A stretch of 64,000 nt of DNA from Gonocerus acuteangulatus (GCA_946811695.1 OX328131.1:13067141-13131140), one strand, 5' to 3'; positions 32,333 through 45,100 are shown, counted from the first letter of the stretch. Numbers and translations are program-made. The notes: generated by a model from the letters alone, not told the origin.

Positions 32333-32775
32333 AAAAGTCCGTCACACAGGAGCTGCATAACTAAGCACTTTTCTCAGAATTGAGTAGTGTCGAGTGCATT
32401 CCTGAATAATTTGCTTAAAATAACCTATATAGATAATTAAAATAAAAACATAAATAACACCTGTTTCAATTCAATTCAAACATAGTACAAAGTAAACCCC
32501 CCCCCTTCCGATAGACCGATTTAGTTCATTTTTACAACATATCTTCCTTATTAGATACCCAGGACGTATACCGCGTTTCGTTACAATACAGCAGAAATTA
32601 CGACCGGTATGAGCAAATTAGTAATTTGGGTCCGGAGTAACCCCCCCCCCCCGTAATGAACCGATTTAGTTAATTTTTACAATACATTTTTCTCTTTAGT
32701 TGACCAGAACGAATACCGAGTTTCGTTGAAAAACAACACAAATTATGGCTGGTATTGGCAAATAACTATAGTCCG
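32333..32775 (+). mobile_element. Family-A element, 5' part
   Basis: 5' tip AAAGTCCGTCACACAGGAGC with CTAAGCACTTTTCTCAGAAT, two C-run modules (32497, 32641), then an abrupt stop at GGCAAATAACTATAG. The next modules of the same family in the same orientation are at 34079-34345, and the 3' end is at 36317-36476. The three may be one element split by later insertions. Confidence 0.65.
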
Positions 32776-33138
32776 TCGGCCCGAGTACATTTTTGCAACG
32801 ATTTTTAAGATTCTTAATTTTTTCACTATTGATTGTACAAGTCTTAACTAGAACAGTGCCACTTGTCAGCTGGCTAGGTAGCGGTGGGTTTGGCTGCGGG
32901 GGCGTTGCAAACTTCGGAAAAATATGAAAATGGAAAAGATTTTAAGATTCATGAAATTTTTTGGAGAAACACCTTTCATTATACAATAATCATTGGCACT
33001 TGTCAGCTGGCCGGCCAGCGGTGGACTACTTGTCAGCTGGGGGTCTAAACTTGGCAAAAATACGAAATTCTGAAACGATTTTAAGATTGCTGAAATTTTG
33101 GTGGTTACTCGTATTTGTAGTGAGATTAACGAAAAACG

Positions 33139-33265
33139 TTGTCAGCTGCTCATATCTTGGTGGAAACTTGTCAGCTGGGAGTATATAAGCGCTGAGCGTA
33201 TGGCGCGCGCTACGCTTTATACCGCCAGCTGACAACTTTTCCACCCACATATAAGCAGCTGACAA
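33139..33265. repeat. 127-bp palindrome built on TTGTCAGCTG
   Basis: TTGTCAGCTG opens at 33139 and CAGCTGACAA closes at 33265. Arms continue with CTCATAT/ATATAAG, GGTGGAAA/TTTTCCACC, a second TTGTCAGCTG/CAGCTGACAA pair, and GTATATAAGCG/CGCTTTATAC around a GC-rich centre (GGCGCGCGC). Further direct copies of CTTGTCAGCTGG stand at 32864, 33000 and 33030. The role is unknown. Confidence 0.8.
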
Positions 33266-34078
33266 TTTGTTTTGTCAATCTTATTACGAATACTACCTAC
33301 TAACAAAATTTCAGGAATCTTAATATAGTTTTTGACTATTTAATAGCGAAAGCATGCTTATATTGATTACAACTTCTGAATATATTGATTGTAATTTACA
33401 ATAAATGAATATTTTTATTATCAACGTTAAAATATAATATGTATTTGCATTAAGGTATGATGAAAAAATATGTCATTGTACGCAGTAATTGTGCGGTCAT
33501 CCTCTTCTTGGTGTCTTTCAGCTGAAAATACTAATTATTGTTATTGATAAAATGATTAAACGTTAATAAAGCATAGAAAATAAATAGTTTTAATATCTTC
33601 AGTGAATTGCTGATCTCGAATAATCATATCAACTACTCGACGGAATTGTTCGCCGTCAAACCATTTACAGGTTTATATATTATCTTCAATATCCCATCCG
33701 TAATCCAGAGGAGTTAAACTTGAAGGTTCTTGTTTGTTTATTTTAGATTATAAACATCGTCGTATAAGTATTTTTTTCAATCTACTTTACAATAGATTTA
33801 TACCTACTCGATATTAGAGGTATAGCCATCGGGGATCAACCATACAGGCTGCTAGGATTGCTAAAACGTGACGAAGCTCTAGACCCCTCAAGGATTGTTT
33901 AACTGTAGTGTGTATAGAGTGTCTGACAGAGCAGACATACAGACAAACAGACAACAATTCTATAAATCATTGTTTTGGGTACAATTGCGTTGATAAAGGC
34001 CCCCAATAGTATTTTTACTCATATATCTTGCATGTACAAACAGCGATCCGTTAGAATTTCATTATATGTGAAGATAGA
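33266..34078. other. Repeat-derived filler with a duplicated segment
   Basis: No gene. 33450-33690 is related to 34655-34990 (TTAAGGTATGATGAAAAAAT, TAATATCTTSAGTGAATT, AATTGTTCGCC.TCAAACCAT). On the minus strand both encode a short shared peptide (KWFDGEQ..). 33936-34060 is likewise related to 34510-34640 (ACAGACAAACAGACAA, ATCATTGTTTTGGGTAC, CCCAATAGTATTTTT). Confidence 0.45.
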
Positions 34079-34345
34079 TTACGGCCAGTAGTGGTAAGTT
34101 GGTAAATCGGGACCGGAATAAACCCCCCTCCTAATAAACCGATTTAATTTATTTTTAAACATATTTTTCTATTAATATTTCCACAAACGAATTTCGAGTT
34201 TCGTCCGAGCGACTTTGGGTCCAGAGTAAACCCATCCTCCAGATGAACCAATTTTGCTGGTTAAAGGACTCGTTAAATCATTTGCTATGGGAATACTATA
34301 TACAAAGTTTCGTGACGAAAAAAACCTCTGGTGTGTATCGTATTA
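34079..34345 (+). mobile_element. Family-A element, diverged internal part
   Basis: Two modules (GGACCGGAATAAACCCCCCT, CCAGAGTAAACCCATCCTCC), then the conserved pre-(TA)n block TTTCGTGACGAAAAAAACCT and GTATCGTATTAACG. It is more diverged than other copies and stops where (TA)n is expected. Confidence 0.6.
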
Positions 34346-35790
34346 ACGATAGTTCATGAAATGTTGGACGTAATTCTTTACATTGGCATAACTTTTTTAT
34401 TTATGTACCGATTCGCATGAAACAAACACTAAATGTTAAGTGAAACGTACCACAATATATTAGTGAATACTGCAACTAAATCGGATAAGCCGTTTCTGAG
34501 ATTAGCGCGCACAGACAAACAGACAAGCAGGCAACAATTTTAAAAATCATTGTTTTGGGTACTATTGCATTGATTAAGGTCCCCAATAGTATTTTTCCCC
34601 ATATTCCAGATACAGACAGCGATCCGTTAGAATTGTATTTGTATAGATTTGTATTAAGGTATGATGAAAAAATATATTATTTATTTGTATAAAATACTGT
34701 AAAAAATATTATATAATTTATTTATAATAATAATAGTTTACTAATAAAACTTTTTAATAAAAAGAAAGTCTGACTCTTCACCTTCAGAATCATTACTTTC
34801 GATATTTGTAGTGTTTGTGAGCAGAGGTCATTCTGCTGTCATTATTGGTATTGAAAAAATGATGAAACATTAATAAAGCAAAGAAAATGAATAATTTTAA
34901 TATCTTGAGTGAATTACTGATCTCTTGCAATCATTTCAACTACTGGAGGTAATTGTTCGCCATCAAACCATTTACATGTGTACATTTTATTCATGTAACC
35001 CTTGCTGTGAGACATGCGTGATCTAGGTAAAAAGAATAATTTTTGAGGTTAATGTATGGTCGGGGTTCCTTAATGGCCGCCTCCTGGACCCAGTATTAGT
35101 TACCTGAATTAACAAATTCAAAATAAATGTGTATTTTATTTATTTACTGTTTTAGGATTTTTTTTATATTCGTGGAAGTAATTTTTTTTATTGTTTTAAG
35201 TAAATATTTACTTAATATTTATGTAAACATTTATAAAAATAAATATTTCTCTTCAGCTTTTTGAATAACTGAAGAAAAAAATATAATTTTCTTTTCACAG
35301 ATCCATGTTTTTTTTTAAACTTTTGTACTTAAACCGTTCAAATACTTCAATAACACAGGGTTGTGATACATGAATGGAAAGCTGGTTAAATGAGGAAGTT
35401 TTTCTGAAACCCGGAAATCTCAGATCCTGCTTATTGAGGAGTAACGCTGGAAAGAAATATCAATAAAATGTCAGGAAATTTAGAATTGCCTTCTTTTTGT
35501 AAGATATACATACTTACATTCATTCATTTTTACGTTTACTTCCAGCTAGTCTTATAGTAAATTTACTCAGCTTTCGATTGGTTTCACTCCCTTTCTAGTA
35601 GTACCACCTGGGACGGAGCTACAACGATTATGTTTCTAAAAACCACGTTTGTCTCGATAAAACAATAAAACGACGTTTTCTCCCTTATGGGCGAGAATTC
35701 GGGAAATCGTCATAAAACATTTTTTGTTCCCCTAAGGGTCCTCTATGACCCCTCTCAATATGACTAGACATTTACGGGACACCCTGTATG
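34346..35790. other. No gene; repeat-derived and AT-rich
   Basis: Contains the second members of the duplicated segments noted at 33266-34078. From 35000 to 35640 nothing is recognised. 35640-35790 ends in GGGACACCCTGTATG, a common insect repeat terminus. Confidence 0.4.
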
Positions 35791-36268
35791 TAGCATTTCC
35801 AAGTCTATTTCAACCTTTTCCAAGTCAACTGAAACGTTTTCCAAATCAAATGTCACCTTTCCAAATCAAATGTCACCCTTTCCAAATCAAATGTCACCCT
35901 TTCCAAATCAAATGTAACCCTCTCCAATTCAAATGTAACCCTTTCCAAATCAGTTGAAACCCTTTCCAAAACAAATGTAACGATTTACAACTCAATTGTC
36001 ACCCTATTTATTTCAATTGTAATCGTTTCCATTTCAATTGTCACCCTTGAAATTTTTTGCAAATTGATCGTAATGGGGAATGGGCGAATTGAGTGCGAAT
36101 ATTGAAAATATTTTCAATATTCGCCCTCAATTCGCCCATTTCGGTCAATTTGGAAAAAATTTCAAGGGTGACAATTGAAATGGAAACGGTTACAATTGAA
36201 ATAAATAGACATTTGAATTGGAAAAGGTTACAGTTGACTTGGAAAAGGTTCAAATAGACTTGGAAATG

Positions 36269-36271
<3 letters not shown>
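35791..36271. mobile_element. Fold-back element with arms made of 21-bp tandem repeats
   Basis: Ends TAGCATTTCCAAGTCTATTT and its inverse AAATAGACTTGGAAATGCTA close a 481-bp imperfect palindrome. The left arm holds about ten degenerate copies of a 21-bp unit (CCTTTCCAAATCAAATGTCA). The right arm is the same in reverse but shorter. The centre is GAATATTGAAAATATTTTCAATATTC (given here in parts: GAATATTGAAAAT, ATTTTCAATATTC). TA stands at both outer limits. No protein is encoded. This is the layout of fold-back transposons. Confidence 0.75.
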
Positions 36272-36335
<64 letters not shown>

Positions 36336-36476
36336 TAGAAAGATATAAATTTTAACTGGGGTCATTTTCGGTCTCTACTAGGTAGGATCGATAAAGATTC
36401 GAAGAAATTTTTGAAAAATTCCGTCATGAGTGCAACCTCAATAGCTACTTTCCTTTGGAGGAAAGTGCTAAAACTG
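36272..36476 (+). mobile_element. (TA)n, (GA)n and family-A 3' end
   Basis: (TA)n at 36270-36316 and (GA)n at 36317-36334 are followed by the family-A tail: GGGGTCATTTTCGGTCTCTA, CCGTCATGAGTGCAACC, hairpin ACTTTCCT..AGGAAAGT and GCTAAAA at 36476. Confidence 0.7.
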
Positions 36477-37617
36477 AAATACAACGTATAAATAAGATTT
36501 GTTTGACAAACAATAAGAAAAAATGTTTTAACATATTCGAGACGGCAATTTTCTTCGAACACGGTCCCCCTAGTAGCATTATTTTCTTTTTCTTTATATT
36601 GTTCCTTTTTAATTCTTAACTTTTTATTATTTTTTTTTATTTATTTATTTACAGAAATATTACATTCTACAATTATGTGTATTTTGTAATTTGATATAGG
36701 TATAGGTAGCTTGACCACGCCTCAGGTGCCACCAGTTGTCAACCGAATACCTTCCTTAGGAAGGATTCTAGGATTACCTGGAGTTACCTTACGTCATCCA
36801 ACTACACTCTGCGACTAGCAGGGAGGATTGGAGACGGCTGAGGCGTGGCCTGTGATATCACGTGGAGAGAAGATATCCATCGATATCACACTCATAATTA
36901 CATTAGTTCTGATTGTTGGTCACTTCACGACACTTCACTACTAAGTAGATCCCGGGGCCACTTCCTATTAAGACGTCTTGGTGGTGAGGAAGGATGATTG
37001 ATGCTGGATAAGGATTGGGCTATAGGATTAGGATGACCTTTTTAATAAAAAAAAAACATGTTTACTATGGAAATCATCCAATTTGTAAGTGAATTTACGT
37101 AAAAAACACCGGTATGCAGCTCGCTGTTTGGATACTTTTTATTGAGAGGAGCGCTTTGAGCATCATTAAATATTGTTTCCCTATACTTTATAGGTTTAAT
37201 TAGTTAAAAAAAAAAATCATATTTCGAACTAGTTTACTCAGAATAACACATAATGACACATTAATGTTACGCTGTGCAGGCCGTCTTACAGCCTAAAAAA
37301 TCAATTGCACACACGGTGTGTAATCGGTCTTGAATGGGTTAATTAGAGACAAAATATGGGTGTTTAATTTCTAAGACTATATTTCTTCTGGAGATTAATT
37401 TTGATAATGGTGGAAAGTTGTCAGCTGTTCTATAATTATAGATCAGCTGATTACTTTCCACCATGTTGGATTCTCTCAGTCCATGACTAGGACGTGGCCT
37501 TACTAGTGAAGGCCTCTAGTTGAGACTGTTAATCAACATCAAATTGATAACATCTTCCCATAAAGAGGTAAAAAAAGGTGCAAAACATGTAGAGAAAAAA
37601 TGGAGTATGTGAAACTA
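36477..37617. other. No gene; probable retroelement tail and a palindrome
   Basis: 36626-36652 is T-rich then (TTTA)n, like a minus-strand LINE tail. CCACGCCTCAG (36715) and CTGAGGCGTGG (36839) are inverted copies. 37409-37462 is a palindrome described separately. No ORF is supportable. Confidence 0.4.
37409..37462. repeat. 54-bp palindrome related to the one at 33139
   Basis: GGTGGAAAGT and ACTTTCCACC close the arms. Inside are TGTCAGCTG/CAGCTGA and CTATAATTATAG. The phrase GGTGGAAA(A)GTTGTCAGCTG is shared with the 33139-33265 palindrome. Confidence 0.7.
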
Positions 37618-38482
37618 CAGTGGAACATGGATAATTCGAACTTCGATAATTCGAAATCGTGGTTAATTCGAATATTTCTCTCGGTCCCTAGAATTTAGGG
37701 CATAAACCATGTAAAAAAATCGTGGTTAATTTGAATAAAATTTTGGATAATTCGAATTTTTTACGAGTTTTTACCTCCAATGGGAAGTGGTCGATCTTAA
37801 ATCTTGTGAAAATATTCTTCCCTGGGGTACGAAGGATAGTAAGATACGGATGTAGGGGTTCCTGGTCTCATAGTCTAGTTCTTGGACTCTAGGAGTTCTG
37901 CAAAGTGGTGGGTCGCGCTTCCTCCCTTCCAGGGGGCATTATAGTTACATCCTGTCGTTTTATCCTGGAATTCCCTCCAACCATCCCTCCCATCTGCATT
38001 TCTTACTCAGTTATGTCAGTCAGCGCCTAGATCTGTTGTATTGTTTGTGCCTTGAATTTCTGGTGTACAGTGGAGTTGTAAAACTTTAACGTTGTCAGAG
38101 AAAATAGCTGCGATTAAAAAAGTTGAGAAAGGAATAAAGAAAAAGTCTAAAAATTCCAAGGAATTCCTCCTAACTCTTTATCAACTCACCTGAAAAATAA
38201 AGAAAAAGGTTCTTGCCCACGAAAATGACTTTTTTTCAAAACAATAGACTTTTATTTTTACTTTTTTGATAAATTATTTATTACTTATGTACGTAATTAT
38301 CAATTTATGAAGTATTTGTTATTGTCTAAATAAAATGTGTATTTTTTTTTAAATGAAAAAATGTGAAAATATGAAATTCGATTTTTTACCCCTTTATTTT
38401 CGAAAACTTTTGTAATTCGAATTTTAGATAATTCGAACTTTTTTATCGGACCCTAGGAGTTCGAATTATCCAAGTTCTACTG
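37618..38482 (+). mobile_element. Pogo/Tigger-like non-autonomous element (865 bp)
   Basis: TIRs CAGTGGAACATGGATAATTC and GAATTATCCAAGTTCTACTG, with TA at 37616-37617 and 38483-38484. 38080-38150 retains a degraded frame for the pogo N-terminal DNA-binding helix (TLSEKIAAIKKVEKGIKKKS). It is an intact sister of the interrupted copy at 19481-23805 and supplies its pre-insertion reference. Confidence 0.85.
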
Positions 38483-38484
38483 TA

Positions 38485-39065
38485 TTCCGTGAAATTATTG
38501 TGTTTTTGCCCTTCCCCTGATAAGGATAATTCGAAGGTTAATTATTTTTCTCTGCTATTCAATATTAAATTAGAGCATATTATATGGATAATTTGTATAA
38601 TATTGTCCATAGGAGCTATAAATATTTCTATCTAACTTTTCATCGTCCTAGAAAATGTTATAGGGACGATTAAAGTTTAATTATTTTTTTCAAGTCTTGA
38701 TTAATTACATAGCTTTTTGATTTTGACGAAATTGCAGATTGGAGTTCGTTATTTTAGGCATTAAGCGGAAACTAATTACAAAACTCTATTCCAGATAAAG
38801 CTAGTAATAGAACGACTATTTGAAATTAATTGCTGTAATAAAGAGCTGCTTCAGAAAATTATTAATACCGATGTCAAATTATACAACTCGATGATTTTAA
38901 TATTGTAGGACAGAATCGTTTTATACACGCTTCTCATTTCAGAAGATATAGTTTATTACAACAGCTACCTAATTATTTAATACGGATTTTTAAGAATATT
39001 TTAATTGTATTAATCATGATGCCTCTAAACATGAGGAGTTGAATTTCAAAATGTCACTTGTCCAT
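38485..39065. other. No gene recognised
   Basis: AT-rich sequence without a supportable ORF or repeat boundary. Confidence 0.5.
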
Positions 39066-39809
39066 TTTTAGCACTTTCCTCCGAAGGAAAGTAGCTATTG
39101 AGGTTGCACTCATGACGGAATTTTCGAAAAATTTCTTCGAATCTTTATCGATCCTACCTAGTATATATAGTTCCTACCTAGTATATATAGTTCCTACCTA
39201 GTATATATAATACGTGTCCGTTAACACGATACAGGCCAGAATTTTTGTTTTTTCGCCACGAAACTTGGTATGTAGTATTCCCCCATCAAACGATTGAACG
39301 AGTTCGTTAACCAACAAAATCGGTCCATCCGGAGGGGGGAGGGGGGGGGGGGGTTACTCCGGAGCCAAAGTAGTTATTTGTCAATACCAGCCATAATTTT
39401 TGTTATATTTCAACGAAACTCGGTATTTGTTGTGGTCAACTGAAGAGAAAAATTTGTTGTAAAAATAAACTAAATCGGTTGACTAGAAGGGGGAGTTTAC
39501 TCCGGACAGAAATTACTAATTTCCTTATAGCGATCGTAATTTCTGCTGTATTGTAACGAAACGTGGTATACGTCCTGGGTATCTAATAAGGAAGGAGTGT
39601 TGTAAAAATGAACTAAATCGGTCTATCGGAAGGGGGGGGGGATTTACATTGTACTATGCTTGAATTGAATTGAAACAGGTGTTATTTATGTTTTTATTTT
39701 ATTTATCTATATATGTTATTTTAAGCAAATTATTCAGGAATGCAATCGACACTACCCAATTCTGAGGAAAGTGCTTAGTTATGCAGCTCCTGCGTGACGG
39801 ACTTTTTTT
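39066..39809 (-). mobile_element. Helentron-like element, family A, copy with both ends
   Basis: On the minus strand it starts AAAGTCCGTCACGCAGGAGC at 39809 and ends with the hairpin and GCTAAAAA at 39066. Three modules have G-runs (39336, 39490, 39631). The (TA)n tract of other copies is replaced by three tandem copies of CCTACCTAGTATATATAGTT (39162-39212), a local repeat of the sequence next to the microsatellite. Confidence 0.82.
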
Positions 39810-42191
39810 CGATATTTTTTTTTAAAACATTTTTTGCAATTACAGTGCTTCCTGAAACTGAAACTGAATAGATTCAAAACACCCTAAAACCTTTATAAAA
39901 TATAATTTGAAAAAATTGAAGAATCTTTCAAAACGACTCTTGTCCACTTCTCTTTGAAGCAAAATGGCGGTTGTCTTGTAGAAGGATCAAAATTTCTCTT
40001 CTCCCTCTTCCATGAATACAGCTGTTCACCTTCTGATTTTCAAATGCGTCTCTTGTCCAAAACAATTTTCGAATAGAAAATAGATAAAAAAGCATGATTT
40101 TTCGAGGCTCTGAGCGTTTTAATTGTCATCACCTCCTAATGTGTAATGTCGTAACGTACCTCTGAGTGAAATTTAGAGATAATCTCAGTTTTAAGTATAC
40201 CGTTGGAAAGCTGATTAAATTTTACAACTTTTGTTAGATTTGGCAGTCTGCACGAGTTTGTTTGGAAGAGTAGTGATTTTAGAAAAGTTGTCACCAACCG
40301 GAAGCTTTTATTATTTTCTACTTTTTGAATTGATATTACTTTTTGAATGAAATAATTGTGAACATTGAATTTGCATTAGCCTTAAAGAAAATTTAATAAA
40401 GATTTTAAAAATGTAATAAATCATAAAAAAAAAAAATAGAACAATCACAGAAAATTGAAGTTGTACTACAAAAAACACGGTTTTTTCCAAAGAACCTTTA
40501 GATCAGCATAAGTCTGGAACGGAGTGAAATTGAAATGTGTTGTTGGTGGTGTTGAAGTACATTTTTTGTCAAGTTCCACCCCTAAGTATTGTCATTAACT
40601 TGATATACAACCTGTATATTTCCTGATTTCAATATAGTTAATTGTGAAATTAATTTTTTTTTTAATTTTTTTTATTATTTATGCTTAGGTAATTTTTTAT
40701 ATTTTAAATAATTTTTACTCTTTTATTTTATATTGTTGTCATTAATTTTGGTTTAATAACTATTTCTGTGATTAAATCGCCTTGCTGTTGAGGAGCTCTG
40801 TAAATAAATAAATAAATTTATTTGAATTTTAATGTAAATTCATTATTAAGAGAGAATGTTAGGTTATCTATAGGTTACCGCCCTTTTCTAGCCAGGATAG
40901 GGCTGATGCCTTTTCTTTTTTTGAAAGAAAATCCTCCTCCTATAGTGGGAATCGAGCCTAATATAGAATATAGAAGATAGATAAATAAGTAAACTTCACG
41001 TGATATTTTTATGATTTTTGTCTATAATAGTGGTTTGCAGTATAATGGAAGTTTGAATAACTTGTTCGACTTGACTATTGGCAATTTTACGCGAAATATC
41101 GGCAATGTATATTCGAAAAAGATAATTCTACTCCCGTAATTGGGTTTTGAAATTTAATAAGAATATCGAACAATTATAGAATGTTATTTCGAATCGAACA
41201 CGGAGAACATTTCATCGGAATTGTTTATTTATCTATCTATTGAAAATTTTATGATTGTAAACTGAAACTATATCTGTTAGTGCATACAATATACTAATGA
41301 CATTCAATATACTTGCTCTCAATCCTATGTTCTGTTATTAAAGCAATCAAACCTACATGTAATTCCATATCGAATTCATTACGATATTGAAAATGGGTCG
41401 TTCAATCCTGTTTTAAATATAGTAACAATGCTGTATTGAAATTCATCTATTTATGTCTATTGCAGCTGTGAATGAATGATGGGAGTTAAAATTATAAAAT
41501 TTAATTTATATTCTAATACGTCATTCACGCGAGAGCTGCGTAACTGAGCACATTCTCCAACAAGATGGGTCAAGTAACCTCTACTCCAGACTAAATTAAA
41601 AAAAACCTATATAAATAAAAAAATATACGAATATTTTTGTGTTTTAGTATACTTGTAACTAGCTAAATACCACTATCGCTGAATACCATTAAAAGCAATT
41701 CATATCTTTAAAAAATTGTAATTACAAAAAAAAAAAAATTTGGATTTTAAATGTTTTTTTTTTTTGCGTACAAACTTTTTACGAATAAGTTTCAGAATAA
41801 CTGTTTGGAGTGAACTTTTATGGAAACAGTTATTTAGATAAAAGTTTTAAAATAACTTTATCAAAATATTTTCCTAATGAAAAAGTTCAAGTTCAACAAA
41901 AACTAAAAGAAAGATTAAAAAAAAAAATAAGTTTAACTTAAACTTGTTAAAAATAAAAGTTAATTTGAATTTTCGACCCCTGTTTTAACGTGAAATAAAA
42001 TAAAATCAAATTAAGTAAAATATTAGAAAAATTAAAAAAATAGGATTTAGATTAAGTTATTAAGGTTAACTTTTTTAAGCTTGTCCAATAACTGTTTTAA
42101 GTAGCGACTGTCATCTGTAAGTAGTTCGTACATGTTGTATGGGAGTATATATTTGAAATTAACCGATGGTGGCACGAATTACCATCTTGGA
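39810..42191. other. No gene; AT-rich with minor repeat fragments
   Basis: 40868-40975 is a SINE fragment on the minus strand. It has the body words GGTTATCTATAGGTTACC, CCTTTTCTAGCCAGGATAGG and GCTGATGCC, and a B-box-like GGCTCGATTCCCAC. 41516-41580 has a diverged family-A-like 5' tip (CACGCGAGAGCTGCGTAACT then GAGCACATTCTCC). 40655-40690 is T-rich. The rest is uninformative. Confidence 0.45.
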
Positions 42192-45100
42192 GAACCTATA
42201 GCCCGACGCCTCAAGCCGAGGCTGCACCAAGACATCTAGGAAAACCTACAGCCCGACGCCTCAAGCCGAGGCTGTACCAAGACATCTAGGAAAACCTACA
42301 GCCCGACGCCTCAAGCCGAGGCTGTACCAAGACATCTAGGAAAACCTACAGCCCGACGCCTCAAGCCGAGGCTGTACCAAGACATCTTGGCGAACCTACA
42401 GCCCGACGCCTCAAGCCGAGGCTGTACCAAGACATCTTGGAGAACCTACAGCCCGACGCCTCAAGCCGAGGCTGTACCAAGACATCTGGGAGAACCTACA
42501 GCCCGAAGCCTCAAGCCGAGGCTGTACCAAGACATCTGGGAGAACCTACAGCCCGACACCTCAAGCCGAAGATGTACCAAGACATCTGGGAGAACCTACA
42601 GCCCGACGCCTCAAGCCGAGGCTGTACCAAGACATCTGGGAGAACCTACAGCCCGACGCCTCAAGCCGATGGTGTACCAAGACATCTGGGAGAACCTACA
42701 ACCCGACGCCTCAAGCCGATGCCGTACCAAGATATCTTGGAGAACCTACTTCCCGACGCCTCAAGCCGAGGCTGTACCAAGACATCTGGGAGAACCTACA
42801 GCCCGACGCCTCTAGCCGAGGCTGTACCAAGACATCTTGGAGAAAACTACAGTCCGACGCCTCAAGCCGAGGCCGTACCAAGACATCTGGGAGAACCTAC
42901 AGCCCGACGCCTCAAGCCGAGGCTGTACCAAGACATCTGGGAGAACCTACAGCCCGACGCCTTAAGCCGAGGCTGTACCAAGATATCTCGGAGAACCTAC
43001 AGCCCGACGCCTCAAGCCGAGGCTGTACCAAGACATCTCGGAGAACCTACAGCCCGACGCCTCAAGCCGAGGCTTTACCAAGACATTTGGGAGACCCTTC
43101 AGCCCGACGCCTCAAGCCGAGGCTGTACCAAGCTATCTTGGAGAACCTACAGCCCGACGCCTCAAGCCGAGGCTGTACCAAGACATCTGGGAGAACCTAC
43201 AGCCCGACGCCTAGAGCCGAGGCTGTACCAAGACATCTGGGAGAACCTACAACCCGACGCCTCAAGTCGAGACTGTACCAAGACATCAAGGAGAACCTAC
43301 AGCCCTACGCCTCAAGCCGAGGCTGTACCAAGCTATCTTGGAGAACCTACAGCCCGACGCCTCAAGCCGAGGCTGTACCAAGACATCTAGGAGAACCTAC
43401 AGCCCGACGCCTCAAGCCGAGGCTGTACCAAGACATCTGGGAGAACCTACAGCCCGACGCCTCAAGCGGAGGCTGTACCAAGACTTCTGGGAGAACCTAC
43501 AGCCCGACGCCTCAAGCCGAGGCTGTACCAAGACATCTGGGAGAACCTACAGCCCGACGCCTCAAGCCGAGGCTGTACCAAGACATCTGGGAGAACCTAC
43601 AGCCCGACGCCTAAAGCCGACGGTGTACCAAGACATCTGGGAGAACCTACAGCTCGACGCCTCAAGCCGAGGCTGTACCAAGACATCTAGGAGAACCTAC
43701 TGCCCGACGCCTCAAGCCGAGGCTGTCCCAAGACATCTCGGAGAACCCACAGCCCGACGCCTCAAGCCGAGGCTGTACCAAGACATCTCGGAGAACCTAC
43801 AGCCCGACGCCTCAAGCCGAGGCTGTACCAAGATATCTTAGGGAACCTACAGCCCGACGCCTCAAGCCGAGGCTGTACCAAGACATCTGGGAGAACCTAC
43901 AGCCCGACGCCTCAAGCCGAGGCTGTAACAAGACATCTGGGAGAACCTACAGCCCGACGCCTCAAGCCGAGGCTGTACCAAGACATCTGGGAGAACCTAA
44001 AGCCCGACGCCTCAAGCCGAGGCTGTACCACGACATCTTGGAGAACCTACAGCCCGACCCCTCAAGCCGAGGCTGTACCAAGACATCTGGGAGAACCTAC
44101 AGCCCGACACCTCAAGCCGAGGCTGTACCAAGACATCTGGGAGAACCTACAGCCCGACACCTCAACCCGAAGCTGTACCAAGACATCTGGGAGAACCTAC
44201 AGCCCGACGCCTCAAGCCGAGGCTGTACCAAGACATCTGGGACAACCTAAAGCCCGACGCCTCAAGCCGAGGCTGTACCAAGACATCTTGGAGAACCTAC
44301 AGCCCGACGCCTCAAGCCGAGGCTGTACCAAGAATCTCGGAGAACCTACAGCCCGAGGCCTCAAACCGAGGCTGTACCAAGACATCTAGGAGAACCTACA
44401 GCCCGACGCCTCAAGCCGAGGCTGTACCAAGACATCTGGGAGAACCTACAGCCCGACGCCTCAAGCCGAGGCTGTACCAAGACATCTGGGAGAACCTACA
44501 GCCCAACGCCTCAAGCCGAGGCTGTACCAAGACATCTTGGAGAACCTACAGCCCGACGCCTCAAGCCGAGGCTGTACCAAGACATCTGGGAGAACCTACA
44601 GCCCGACGCCTCAAGCCGAGGCTGTACCTAGACATCTCGGAGAACCTACAGCCCGACGCCTCAAGCCGAGGCATTACCAAGACATCTCGGAGAACCTACA
44701 GCCCGATGCCTCAAGCCGAGGCTGCACCAAGACATCTCGGAGAACCTACAGCCCTACGCCTCAAGCCGAGGCTTTACCAAGACATCTAGGAGAACCTACA
44801 GCCCGACGCCTCAAGCCGAGGCTGTACCAAGACATCTAGGAGAACCTACAGCCCGACGCCTCAAGCCGAGGCTGTACCAAGACATCTTGGAGAACCTACA
44901 GCCCGACGCCTCAAGCCGAGGCTGTACCAAGACATCTGGGAGAACCTACAGCCCGACGCCTCAAGCCGAGGCTGTACCAAGACATCTCGGAGAACCTACA
45001 GCCCGACGCCTCAAGCCGAGGCATTACCAAGACATCTCGGAGAACCTACAGCCCGATGCCTCAAGCCGAGGCTGCACCAAGACATCTCGGAGAACCTACA

